Made by a program: the position numbers and the translations under genes. Shown here piece after piece: positions 7,864 through 19,240 of a stretch of 64,000 nt of DNA. The stretch is from Marinihelvus sp036351115. Lineage in GTDB: Bacteria; Pseudomonadota; Gammaproteobacteria; Xanthomonadales; SZUA-36. Below the pieces are notes generated by a model, which saw nothing but the letters and a program-made list of their open reading frames with translations, made no database searches and was not told the origin of the DNA. The first letter of the stretch is position 1. The number at the start of each line of letters is the position of its first letter. The DNA lies in assembly GCA_036351115.1 (NCBI GenBank), contig JAZBOL010000044.1, forward strand, positions 1 to 64,000, given 5' to 3'.

Positions 7864-8965
7864 ATCACGAAAAGCACATGAGTCCTGCGCCAGAGCGCCT
7901 TCCGAATCGCCTGCGAAGGCGCCGACGAACCGGGGGGTTGACCCTGCTCCCATTCATGCTCGGGGCCTTCTTCCTGTTACCGGCCAACATCCTGGCCCAG
8001 GAGCGCGTCACCCTCGACGCCCTCGGCGACCTGGAACTCGCCTGGGCCTCCCTGGAGCCGCTGTCCCAGGTGCCGGGCCCGGCCCTTCGCGCGGAAGCCG
8101 TGGCCGACCCCGGCGCCGCGCTGCAGATCCGGCTGCCTGCGGAGGCGCAGCGCGCCGTGTTCCGGGTGCAGCCCGGCGCCGCCGTGGAGGTTGGCGACCC
8201 GGTGGCGGTCATCGAGGGTCCGGAAATCCATCACTGGCTGCTCGAGTACAACGCGCTCGCGGCCCGCCACGAGACGGCGCGGCAGCGTTACGAACGCAAC
8301 CTGCCCCTGTACGAGGAAGGCGCCCTGTCCGGCGAACGCTGGACCGCCATCGAGGAGCGCTACTTCGAGCTGGAGCTGGCGTTCGAGCACATCGCGCACC
8401 TTCGGGAATGGCTGCAGCCGGCGCCCGGCGAGGGTTCCGAGTCGGTGCTGGCCCTGGCGCCCCGGGACGGCCGGGTGCTCTACGATTCCGCCCGACCCAT
8501 GCTCGAGATGGGCACCATCCTGTTCGAGATTCTGCCTCGCGACGGACTGCGCGTGCGTGTCGAAGTCCCCGCCGAGCGCGCCCCGCGCCTCGTGGCCCTG
8601 GCTTTCGACGACTGCGAGGTGGCCATCGACCGGGTCGAGGAGGCCGCGCGCGGTTTTTACCGGTTGGCCTGGAGCGCTCCGCTGCAAGGTCCCTGCGCCC
8701 GGTTGCCGGGGTCGTCCCTGAGCGTGCAGCCCCGCTACGACGAGGACGCCCTCCTGCTGCCCCGGGAAGCGGTCTTCCAGTGGCGCCAGGCGCCCCACGT
8801 GTGGTTGCGGCAGGGTGATGCGCTGCTGGCCCAACCGGTGGAACTGCTCGCCGACGCCCCCGGGGGCTACGCGGTCGCCGCAGATCCGGCGCTGGCCGGT
8901 GGCGAAGTGCTGGTCCGCTCCGTGAGCGCGGTCCAGGGCATTCTGCTGGGCCTGGGCGGCGGCTG

Positions 8966-8966
<1 letters not shown>
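7860..8966 (+). CDS. Periplasmic adaptor of an RND efflux system (CusB/HlyD-like)
   Basis: This 368-residue protein starts from GTG, with a signal peptide near residues 25-47 (core LPFMLGAFFLLPANILA). A lipoyl-like half follows (VFRVQPGAAVEVGDPVAVIEG), then a short helical hairpin (NALAARHETARQRYERN) and beta-barrel segments. It is shorter than most CusB proteins and shows no methionine or histidine-rich metal-binding N-terminus. It couples the inner-membrane pump to the TolC-like channel. The next gene starts at an ATG sharing one base with its TGA stop. Confidence 0.82.
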
Positions 8967-12023
<3,057 letters not shown>

Positions 12024-12031
<8 letters not shown>

Positions 12032-12332
12032 TTGCCTGCTGCTCGTCCTGCTGGCGCCCGCCGGCCGGCGCGACGACCTCGTGGATGCGCTCATGGGCAA
12101 CGACCACATCAGCGGATTCACCCTGACCCCCGCCCTGGGCTACAGCCGGGAGCACAGTGGTTTCAGCCTGGGTGAACAGGTGGCGGGCTACCGTGACTAC
12201 AGCCGCTTCGAGGTGCTGTTCGAAGCGACGGAGAAAACGCGCTTGCTGGAGACGCTGCGACGGGCATCCGGCAACGAACGGCTGCGCTACTGGATCATGC
12301 CCGTGCCCGAAACCGGCCATCTCCACCGCTGA
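12024..12332 (+). CDS. DUF3240 family protein of the efflux operon
   Basis: This 102-residue protein begins MSDCLLLVLLAPAGRRDDLVD and matches DUF3240, small ferredoxin-like-fold proteins habitually encoded directly behind CusA/CzcA genes. The ATG lies 8 bp inside the end of the pump gene, so translation is coupled. It is probably cytoplasmic and PII/CutA-like, perhaps regulating the pump, which is inference. A 7-bp stem (AACCGGC/GCCGGTT at 12332-12360) follows the stop, but its T-tract is too short to call a terminator. Confidence 0.8.
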
Positions 12333-12423
12333 ACCGGCGGACCCGCTGCCGTTGCCGGTTTGAAAAGGCCCGGCGAGAACCCAAGTCCTTAACGAGACCC
12401 CACCGTGCAACGAGGAGTGAACC

Positions 12424-13050
12424 ATGGGAATTTTCGACAAGATCAAGGATGCCTTCGACGGCGATGACGAGCCGGAAGGCATCAAGGGCCCCAGCGCCGT
12501 GCTGCGCGAGGCGGGCATCGACCCTTCGGGCCTGAAGTTCGGTTTTGGCGGTGACGGCACCGTGACCATCACGGGCCATGTCGCGGATGAAAACCGCAAG
12601 CAGCACATCGAAGAAGTGGTCGGCAAGATCCCTGAAGTGAAGGCAATCGACAACCAGCTGCAGGTGGGAAGCCCGCCCGCTCCGGAGGCACAGCCCGAGC
12701 CGACGGACGTGCCGGAGCTGGGTGCCCACCCCGAGGGCCCGCCGGCGGACCCTGCCGTGAACGCGGCCAACGCCGGGGCTGCGGTCACTCCGGACGGACC
12801 GGTGGCCGAGGCGCTCGGCGACGCCCCGGCCACGGGCACGGTCCCGGCCGCTTCGGACAGCGGTACCGTCGCCGGCGGCGCCGAGCCCCTGACCTACACG
12901 GTCAAGTCCGGCGACAGCCTGTGGAAGATTGCCGAGGCGCACTATGGTGACGGATCGAAGTACCGGGCGATTTTCGAGGCCAACCGCGACATTCTCGACA
13001 ACCCGGACCTCATCCACCCGGGCCAGGAACTGAAAATCCCGACGCTCTGA
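12424..13050 (+). CDS. BON-LysM domain protein
   Basis: This 208-residue protein has an N-terminal BON-like domain (KFGFGGDGTVTITGHVADE), a Pro/Ala/Glu-rich linker (residues about 85-155) and a C-terminal LysM domain (YTVKSGDSLWKIAEAHYGDG through HPGQELKIPTL). The order equals that of E. coli Kbp (YgaU), a potassium-binding protein of the K+ stress response, but the linker here is much longer. No signal peptide is visible, as in Kbp. GAGGAG precedes the ATG. It lies alone between the efflux operon and the kinase gene. Confidence 0.85.
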   Translation: MGIFDKIKDAFDGDDEPEGIKGPSAVLREAGIDPSGLKFGFGGDGTVTITGHVADENRKQHIEEVVGKIPEVKAIDNQLQVGSPPAPEAQPEPTDVPELGAHPEGPPADPAVNAANAGAAVTPDGPVAEALGDAPATGTVPAASDSGTVAGGAEPLTYTVKSGDSLWKIAEAHYGDGSKYRAIFEANRDILDNPDLIHPGQELKIPTL

Positions 13051-13238
13051 AGTCTGTCGCCCCGGGCCGGCCGCCTGTCGCGCGCCGGTAACCTGCGGCC
13101 GGATGTCGACCCGGCGGCATCCGGATCACCTTTTTTTGGGGGCGATGCCCGGTGCTATAGTCGGTGCTGCGGCGCATCGATAAAACGATGCGTCTCCGTC
13201 TCATGGGGGGCCATGAGCGAGCCCGGGACGAGGTCGTC

Positions 13239-15968
13239 ATGGCAGATTGGGAAGAACTCCAGGCGCTGTTCGAAGCTGCCGCTCAACTCGAAGGCGAGGA
13301 ACGCGCCGCCTATCTCGACGCCGTCTGCGGCGAGGACACGGTCCTGCGCGAAGAGCTCGAGGCGCTGCTCAACGCCGACGCGGAAGATACCCTGTCGCCC
13401 CCCGGCGGCTTTTCCGACGGACTGAAATCGGCGACGTCGTTCGATGACCAGCTCGAGGGCAGCCAGCTCGGCGCCTACACGCTGCTCGAGCGCATCGGCG
13501 CCGGCGGCATGGGCACCGTGTTCCTGGCCGAGCGCTCCGACGGCGCCTTCGAACGCCGGGTGGCCGTCAAGGTGGTGCGCCGGGGCATGGATACGGAAAC
13601 CGTGGTCCGGCGGTTCGTCGCCGAACGGCAGATCCTGTCCCAGCTCGATCATCCGAGCATCAGCGCGTTGCTGGATGGCGGCGTCACGCCCGACGGGCGG
13701 CCTTACCTGGTCATGGAGTATGTCGATGGCCTGCCCATCACCGAGTACTGTGACCGGCACCGGCTCTCCATCGATGAGCGCCTCGCGCTTTTCAAATCCG
13801 TCTGCCGCGCTGTTCACCACGCCCACCAGAATCTCGTGGTGCACCGGGATCTGAAGCCGTCGAACATCCTGGTCACGGAGGACGGCACGGTGAAGCTTCT
13901 GGACTTCGGTATCGCCAAGCTGCTCGACGAGGACAGCGACGCGCAGCTGACCCGCACCGGCATGCCGGCCATGACTCCGGCCTATGCCTCGCCGGAGCAG
14001 CTCAACCACCAGCCCGTCACCACGGTGACCGACGTGTACGCCCTCGGCGTGATCCTCTACGAACTGCTCACCGGCCGCCGTCCCTTCGAGGCCCGCAAGA
14101 GCCCGGAGGAACTCCGCCAGGAGATCCTGTCCGGCGACGCGCCGAAGCCGAGCACGGTCATCACCCGCCAGCCGGCGGACGCTGACGGCAGGCCCGAACG
14201 CACGCTGGAGGCCATCAGCGCGAGCCGTTCCGTGCCCCCGGGACGCCTGCGGCACGCCCTGGCCGGCGATCTCGACACGATCTGCCTCATGGCCATCCGG
14301 CCCGAGCCCCAGGGCCGCTACGCCTCCGCCGAGCAGCTGGCGGACGATCTGGATCGGCACCGGGATGGCCAGCCCGTGCGCGCCCAGAATCCCAGCGTGG
14401 GTTACCGGGTGCGCAAGTTCGTTCGCCGCCACCGCGCCGGCGTGGCCACCACCGCGGCGGTCGTGCTGGCTTTCGCCGGCGTCATCACCTACTACACGCA
14501 CCGGCTGCAGGAGGAGCGGGACACGGCGCTTGCCCAGCAGGAAAAGGCCGAAACGGTGGTGGAGTTCCTGACCAACCTGTTCTTCGAGGCCGACCCGGAC
14601 AACAGCCTGGGTGAGGACGTGACGGCCCGCCAGATCCTCGAGGCCGGTCGCGCCAACATCGACTTTGACCTGGCCGATCAGCCCGAGCTGCAGGCGACCA
14701 TGAAGCGCGTTCTCGGCGAGGTTTATTACGAGGTGGGCAACTCGGACGTGGCCTGGGAACTGTTTAGCGACGCCTACGACCAGTTCCGGGAGCGCGGTGG
14801 ACTGGAAGCCGCCAGCAGCCGACTTTCCCTCGGCATCATCGCCCAGGATCGAGGCGACTACGAGACGGCCGTCGAGGCGATGCAGTACGCCTATGATCAG
14901 CGTGTCGACGCCTTGGGTCCCGAACACGAGGCGGTACGCGAAGCCGTGGCAGCCCAGGCGTTCCTGCAGGAAACGCTGGCAAACTTCGACGAGGCGGGGC
15001 GCCTGCATGAAGCCGCCTTTGCCATGGCGGAGGCCCTCTATCCCCAGGACGACGTGGCCCTGGCCCAGGCGCACTCGGAGCTGGCCGGCTATTACCGCAC
15101 CCAGGATCGCCGCCCCGAGGCCGAGGCCCTGCTGCGGGATGGCATCGCCATGATGGAACGGCTCCAGGGTGACCGTCGCCACCCACTCACCGCGAAGATG
15201 ATCCGTCAGCTGGGCGGCACCCTGCGCAACTCGGACCGCTTCGAGGAGTCGGAGCCCCTCTACCGCGAGGCCATCGCTCTGCAGGAGGACATGCTCGGGC
15301 CGGACCACTACGAGGTCGCCGTCAGCTGGAACGGTTACAGCCAACTGCTCACGAACATGGGGCGCAGCGAGGAGGCCATGGAGGCCAACGCCCGCATGAT
15401 CGACATCATCGAGTCCCGCTTCGACGGTCCGGCGCCGGCCCTGGGTGCGGCCTACAACAACCTCGCCTTCATGCTGCTCGACCTGCACCGCTACGACGAA
15501 GCCCTGGAAAATTTCGACAAGTCCCTGGCGGCCCAGGACGCCATCGGCCTGCCGCCGGACCACTTCAACCGCACGTTTCCGAGCGCGGGCAAGGCCCAGG
15601 TGTACCTGCTCGTGGACCGGCTCGACGAGGCCGAGGCGATTTTCCGGGAAATGCTCGCCATTCGCATCGACAACGTGGGTGAGGAACACCGGCTCGTGCA
15701 GGAGATTCACAGCGACCTCGGCGCCGTGCTGACGGAGCAGGCGAACTTCGCCGAAGCGGAGTCCCTGTTGCTGGCGGCCTTCGACTACTTTGACCGCACC
15801 CTGGACGATACCGCCTGGGACCGGGTGGAGGCCGCGCAGCGGCTGGCGGCCCTGTACTCGGCCATGGGTGAACCGGAGCAGGCGGCGACCTACGAGGCCA
15901 TCGCCGCACCGGCGCCGGGGGACGGGGAAGGAGACACCGTCGAGGGCGAGGTAGCGGAAGCGACATGA
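13239..15968 (+). CDS. Membrane Ser/Thr protein kinase with TPR sensor half
   Basis: This 909-residue protein has a short helical lead resembling the PknB-like kinases found beside ECF sigma genes (EELEALLNADAED). The kinase domain shows the glycine loop IGAGGMGTVFLAE, the VAVKVVRR lysine, HRDLKPSN (Asp near residue 204) and the DFG loop LLDFGIAKLL, so it should be active. One transmembrane helix (TTAAVVLAFAGVITYY, near residue 410) leads to a periplasmic half with about ten TPRs. The preferred start at 13239 (MADWEEL) follows AGG; an upstream ATG at 13164 adds 25 unlikely residues. A possible -10 box TATAGT lies at 13156. The stop overlaps the ECF sigma gene, so the kinase and sigma factor are made together. 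Confidence 0.9.
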   Translation: MADWEELQALFEAAAQLEGEERAAYLDAVCGEDTVLREELEALLNADAEDTLSPPGGFSDGLKSATSFDDQLEGSQLGAYTLLERIGAGGMGTVFLAERSDGAFERRVAVKVVRRGMDTETVVRRFVAERQILSQLDHPSISALLDGGVTPDGRPYLVMEYVDGLPITEYCDRHRLSIDERLALFKSVCRAVHHAHQNLVVHRDLKPSNILVTEDGTVKLLDFGIAKLLDEDSDAQLTRTGMPAMTPAYASPEQLNHQPVTTVTDVYALGVILYELLTGRRPFEARKSPEELRQEILSGDAPKPSTVITRQPADADGRPERTLEAISASRSVPPGRLRHALAGDLDTICLMAIRPEPQGRYASAEQLADDLDRHRDGQPVRAQNPSVGYRVRKFVRRHRAGVATTAAVVLAFAGVITYYTHRLQEERDTALAQQEKAETVVEFLTNLFFEADPDNSLGEDVTARQILEAGRANIDFDLADQPELQATMKRVLGEVYYEVGNSDVAWELFSDAYDQFRERGGLEAASSRLSLGIIAQDRGDYETAVEAMQYAYDQRVDALGPEHEAVREAVAAQAFLQETLANFDEAGRLHEAAFAMAEALYPQDDVALAQAHSELAGYYRTQDRRPEAEALLRDGIAMMERLQGDRRHPLTAKMIRQLGGTLRNSDRFEESEPLYREAIALQEDMLGPDHYEVAVSWNGYSQLLTNMGRSEEAMEANARMIDIIESRFDGPAPALGAAYNNLAFMLLDLHRYDEALENFDKSLAAQDAIGLPPDHFNRTFPSAGKAQVYLLVDRLDEAEAIFREMLAIRIDNVGEEHRLVQEIHSDLGAVLTEQANFAEAESLLLAAFDYFDRTLDDTAWDRVEAAQRLAALYSAMGEPEQAATYEAIAAPAPGDGEGDTVEGEVAEAT

Positions 15969-16522
15969 CCGACGAAGACCAACTCACCCAGCTGCTGGTC
16001 GCCTGGGGCGACGGTGACCCGAACGCGCTGGAACAACTCACGCCCCTGGTCTACGAACGCCTGCGGCAGCTGGCCCAGAGCGCCTACCGCAACGAGCACG
16101 GCGCCCAGACCCTCCAGCCCACCGCCGTGGTCAACGAGGCCTGGCTGCAGCTGGCCAACGCCCAGCTCGAGCTCCAGAGCCGGCACCACTTCTATGCCCT
16201 CGCCGCGCGCATGATGCGGCGCATCCTGGTCAACCACGCCGTGGCCCGCAAGGCCGCCAAGCGCGGCGGCGGCCAGGTCATGCTCACGCTGAACGAGGGC
16301 CAGTACTCCGCGGAGCAGGAAAGCGAGGAGGTGCTCGCCCTCAACGAAGCCCTCGAGAATCTCGCCGAGCGCGACGCCGATCTCGAGGCCCTGCTCGAGC
16401 TCCACTATTTCGGCGGCTACACGACGATGGAAATCGCCGAGGCCATGAACGTGTCCGAGTCCACCGCCAAGCGGCAACTGCGTTTTGCCCGGGCCTGGGT
16501 GCGGCGGGCGCTTGAGCGCTAG
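15965..16522 (+). CDS. ECF RNA polymerase sigma factor (ECF43-like)
   Basis: This 185-residue protein shows sigma region 2 (PLVYERLRQLAQSAYRNE and VVNEAWLQLA) and region 4 (FGGYTTMEIAEAMNVSESTA). The LQPTAVVNEAWLQL and QSRHHFYALAARMMRRIL strings are characteristic of the ECF group linked to Ser/Thr kinases. No anti-sigma gene is present; in that group phosphorylation by the cognate kinase is thought to replace an anti-sigma factor. It starts at an ATGA overlap with the kinase stop. In most such pairs the sigma gene comes first, so the order here is reversed. A 14-bp palindrome (GAGCGC..GCGCTC) covers its stop codon. Confidence 0.9.
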   Translation: MTDEDQLTQLLVAWGDGDPNALEQLTPLVYERLRQLAQSAYRNEHGAQTLQPTAVVNEAWLQLANAQLELQSRHHFYALAARMMRRILVNHAVARKAAKRGGGQVMLTLNEGQYSAEQESEEVLALNEALENLAERDADLEALLELHYFGGYTTMEIAEAMNVSESTAKRQLRFARAWVRRALER

Positions 16523-16548
16523 CGCTCCGGGCAATCTCCCGGCGCCCC

Positions 16549-16620
16549 TTGAAAACCGTCAGAATGACCCTATGTTATTGAATGTAAGCAAGTTATTCCC
16601 GGCGACTCGCCGGGTCATTC
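16549..16620 (+). promoter_or_regulatory. Candidate promoter and inverted repeat before the PfpI-like gene
   Basis: TTGAAA at 16549 and TATGTT at 16571 with a 16-bp gap could form a sigma-70 promoter. GAATGACCC (16562-16570) and GGGTCATTC (16612-16620) are perfect 9-bp inverted arms. The second arm shares its GGG with a tight hairpin CCCGGCG-ACT-CGCCGGG at 16598-16614, so the two foldings exclude each other. This could be a looping operator or, if transcription starts earlier, an RNA switch. Confidence 0.4.
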
Positions 16621-16639
16621 ATTTCTGAACGGAGGAACA

Positions 16640-17203
16640 ATGTTACAAGGCAAACGCATCGCCATTCTCGCAACCAATGGCTTCGAAGCGTCCGAGCTGC
16701 AGGAACCCATGAAGCAGCTGCGCGACGTCGACGCCGAGGTAAAAGTCGTGTCCCTCGAGCCGGGGACCATTCGCGGCGAGACCAACGGTGAATGGGGAGA
16801 CAGCGTCCCGGTGGATTTGACCATCGACGAGGCGTCCACGGACGACTTCGATACGCTCGTGATTCCCGGCGGCCTGTACAACCCGGACCAGCTGCGCGCC
16901 AACGCGAAGGCGGTCCAGTTCGTCCGCGAGATGTTCAATGCGCGCAAGCCGATTGCCGCAATCTGTCACGGCCCCTGGCTGCTGGTGGAAGCGAATATCG
17001 CCCGCGGCAGGAAGCTGACCAGCTACCCGTCCATTCGCACCGACATCACCAATGCCGGCGGCCTGTGGATCGATGAGCCGGTCGTGGTCGACCAGGCGCT
17101 GATCACCAGCCGCAGCCCGAAGGACCTTCAGGCCTTCATCGCGAAGATCGTCGAAGAGACCCGCGAAGGCCGGCACGAAGACCGCATCACGAAAGCCGCC
17201 TGA
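16640..17203 (+). CDS. DJ-1/PfpI family protein (YhbO-like)
   Basis: This 187-residue protein has the full PfpI fold: start KRIAILATNGFEASEL, the glutamate near residue 16, and the nucleophile elbow AAICHGPWLL with Cys109 and the following His. The later DLTIDEASTDDFDTLVIPGG region is also typical. Family members act as chaperones or glyoxalase/deglycase-like stress enzymes rather than proteases, though that remains debated. GGAGG lies before the ATG. With the CBS gene downstream it forms a short transcription unit ending in the hairpin at 17760. Confidence 0.9.
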   Translation: MLQGKRIAILATNGFEASELQEPMKQLRDVDAEVKVVSLEPGTIRGETNGEWGDSVPVDLTIDEASTDDFDTLVIPGGLYNPDQLRANAKAVQFVREMFNARKPIAAICHGPWLLVEANIARGRKLTSYPSIRTDITNAGGLWIDEPVVVDQALITSRSPKDLQAFIAKIVEETREGRHEDRITKAA

Positions 17204-17308
17204 GGCGGAGTGTTCGACCGGAAAACGGAAGTCCGTCCGGGGCATCGCCCCGGGCCCGGTTCCCGTCTTTTCGGTGTCAAATCCAACGCTCGCAAGAAGG
17301 AGGCATCA

Positions 17309-17731
17309 ATGAAAATTCGTGACATCATGACCCGCAACGTGGAAACCATCAGCGCGGACACGCCGCTGCAGGAAGCGGCCGCAACCATGGAGCGCCTCGA
17401 CACAGGCTTCCTCCCCATCGGAAGCACACCGCAGGACAAGCTCCTGGGCGTGGTCACCGACCGCGACATCACGGTACGCGGTGTGGCGAAGGGCCTCGAT
17501 CCGGCCAACACGACCGTCGATCGGGTGAAATCGGATCGCGTGCTGTATTGCTTCGAGGATGACTCGGCCGAAGACGCCGCCCGCAACATGGGCGAGCAGG
17601 AGGTCTACCGACTCGTCGTCCTCGACAATGCGGAAGACAAGCGCCTGAGCGGCATCGTCACCCTGGCGGATATCGGACGTTCGGCCGGCGTGAGGCTCTC
17701 TGGCGCAGCGACGAGGGAAATAAGCGCCTGA
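17309..17731 (+). CDS. Two-CBS-domain protein
   Basis: This 140-residue protein consists of two CBS domains in tandem: MKIRDIMTRNVETISAD opens the first and VTDRDITVRGVAKG closes it; YCFEDDSAEDAARNMGEQEV opens the second and SGIVTLADIGRS ends it. Stand-alone CBS pairs bind adenine nucleotides such as AMP or ATP and sense energy state. AGAAGGAGG before 17309 fixes the start; an open frame running back to 17210 has no ribosome site. It follows the PfpI-like gene by 105 bp and is followed by a hairpin terminator. Confidence 0.88.
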   Translation: MKIRDIMTRNVETISADTPLQEAAATMERLDTGFLPIGSTPQDKLLGVVTDRDITVRGVAKGLDPANTTVDRVKSDRVLYCFEDDSAEDAARNMGEQEVYRLVVLDNAEDKRLSGIVTLADIGRSAGVRLSGAATREISA

Positions 17732-17759
17732 TCCAATAACCGGCAGGCGCGATAATCGG

Positions 17760-17788
17760 AAAAGCCCGGCGCAATGCCGGGCTTTTTT
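17760..17788 (+). terminator. Rho-independent terminator, probably bidirectional
   Basis: AAAAGCCCGGC (17760-17770), a five-base loop GCAAT, and GCCGGGCTTTTTT form a stem of about 11 bp ending in a T-tract. It lies 29 bp after the CBS gene stop and 15 bp before the convergent transporter stop, with a shorter T-tract on the other strand. Confidence 0.85.
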
Positions 17789-17803
17789 AATGCCCGCGTC
17801 GGG

Positions 17804-19009
17804 CTACAGCAGGACGCCCGCGATGGTGGCCGTCATCATGGTCACCAGCGTTCCGCCGAGCATGGCGCGCAGGCCGATGCGGGCCAGGTCGTCCCGGCGC
17901 TCCGGCGCCAGCGTGCCGATGCCACCGATCTGGATGCCGACGGCCACGAAATTACCGAAGCCGCACAGGGCGAAGGTGGCCAGGGCGAAGGTCTTGTCCG
18001 AGAGGGTTCCGGCCATGTCGCCCAGCTGGATGAAGGCCAGGAATTCACCGAGAAAGAGCTTGACGCCAAGCAGCTGACCCAGCGCCAGCGCCTCGCCGCC
18101 ATCGGCGCCGATGAGCCAGGCCAGGGGTGAAAAGCCCCAGCCGAGGATTCGCTCCACCGTGAGCGGCGCCCCGGCCACGTCCGGCAGCAGGCCGAAGAGC
18201 ACGTTGATCAGCGCCGCCACCGAAATGAAGGCGATGAGCATGGCCAGCACGTTGATCGCGAGCCTGGCCCCGGTGCTGGCGCCCCCGCACAGGGCGGCCA
18301 GCACGTTGACCTCTTCGGACTTCATCTCCACGCGCTGCCGGCCCAGGGTTTCGGGTTCGCCCGTTTCCGGGCAGAGGATTTTGGCCATCATCAAGCTGGC
18401 GGGCGCCGCCATGAGGGAAGCCGTCAATAAGTAGCCGGCATCTGCGCCGAAACCGACATAAACAGCCATCATCCCACCCGATATGGTCGCAAATCCGCTC
18501 AACATCACGGTGGTCAGCTCGGATTGGGTCATGCGCGCCAGGTAGGGCTTGATCATGAGCGGCGATTCCGTGTTGCCGATGAACACGTTGGCGCAGGCCG
18601 CGAGGGTTTCGGCGCCGGACACGGGCAGTACGCGCACGATCAACGTTGCCATGAGGCGCACCACCCCCTGCAGCACGCCCAGGTGGTAGAGCACCGCCAT
18701 CAGGGCGGAGAAGAAAATGATGGTGCTGGGGACGGCGAAGGCGACCCAGTGGTCGGTGTAGCTTTCGCCGAACACGAACTCTGCGCCCACGTTGGCCATC
18801 TCCACGAGCGTGGTGACCGCGCGGTTCGCCAGGGTCATGGCGGCCTGCCCGGGGCCGGTTTTCAGCACCAGCACGGCAAGCGCCACCTGCAACCCGATGC
18901 CCCAGCCGATCACGCGCCACGGCAGGGCCCGTCGCTGGGTGGACAGGAGCCAGCCCAGGCCGACGAACACGGCAAGGGCCAACAGGGCGCGGGCAAGCTC
19001 GAGCAGCAT
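17804..19009 (-). CDS. Concentrative nucleoside transporter (CNT/NupC family)
   Basis: This 401-residue inner-membrane protein matches CNT transporters in length and motifs. GQAAMTLANRAVTTLVEMANVG and the FFSALMAVLYHLG re-entrant region lead to GNTESPLMIKPYL, the substrate and sodium or proton binding loop, followed by the second GFATISGGMMAVY and the C-terminal CGFGNFVAVGIQIGG. It would import nucleosides using an ion gradient. The start at 19009 (MLLELARAL) follows an in-frame ATG at 19045 that adds 12 polar residues. Its 5' side is occupied by the 23-bp repeat array, 49 bp away. Confidence 0.9.
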   Translation of the reverse strand: MLLELARALLALAVFVGLGWLLSTQRRALPWRVIGWGIGLQVALAVLVLKTGPGQAAMTLANRAVTTLVEMANVGAEFVFGESYTDHWVAFAVPSTIIFFSALMAVLYHLGVLQGVVRLMATLIVRVLPVSGAETLAACANVFIGNTESPLMIKPYLARMTQSELTTVMLSGFATISGGMMAVYVGFGADAGYLLTASLMAAPASLMMAKILCPETGEPETLGRQRVEMKSEEVNVLAALCGGASTGARLAINVLAMLIAFISVAALINVLFGLLPDVAGAPLTVERILGWGFSPLAWLIGADGGEALALGQLLGVKLFLGEFLAFIQLGDMAGTLSDKTFALATFALCGFGNFVAVGIQIGGIGTLAPERRDDLARIGLRAMLGGTLVTMMTATIAGVLL

Positions 19010-19057
19010 CCGCGCATCATACGCGTAACGGCCGTAGCGCGGCATTTCATGCGATTT

Positions 19058-19240
19058 TGGCTATAGCCCGTCTGCCAAACTGGCTATAGACCGATTGCCA
19101 GATTGGCTATAGCCGAGGCGCCAGAATGGCTATAGACGGCCTGCCAAAGTGGCTAAATGACCCTGCGAAATTGGCTATAGCCTGTTTGCCAAAATGGCTA
19201 TAGACGGATTGCCAAACTGGCTAAAGCCTCACCTGCGCAT
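19058..19240. repeat. 23-bp tandem repeat array A
   Basis: Seven full units and one decayed end unit lie head to tail. Units start at 19058, 19081, 19104, 19127, 19150 (22 bp, decayed), 19172, 19195 and 19218. Each begins TGGCTATAG and ends near GCCAAAC. Position 10 is C or A and the two forms alternate (C, A, C, A, decayed, C, A), giving a 46-bp higher-order repeat. It sits between two minus-strand genes, touching the amidohydrolase stop and upstream of the transporter. The 23-bp period excludes a translated repeat. Confidence 0.95.

Noticed and set aside
5770..7953. A 727-codon open frame on the minus strand
   Set aside because: It covers the thioesterase and TolC-like genes in another frame; high GC keeps antisense frames open. 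Composition (Gln/Gly/Arg/Val runs) is not protein-like.
12332..12360. Terminator after the DUF3240 gene
   Set aside because: The 7-bp stem has a 15-base loop and only three T residues after it.
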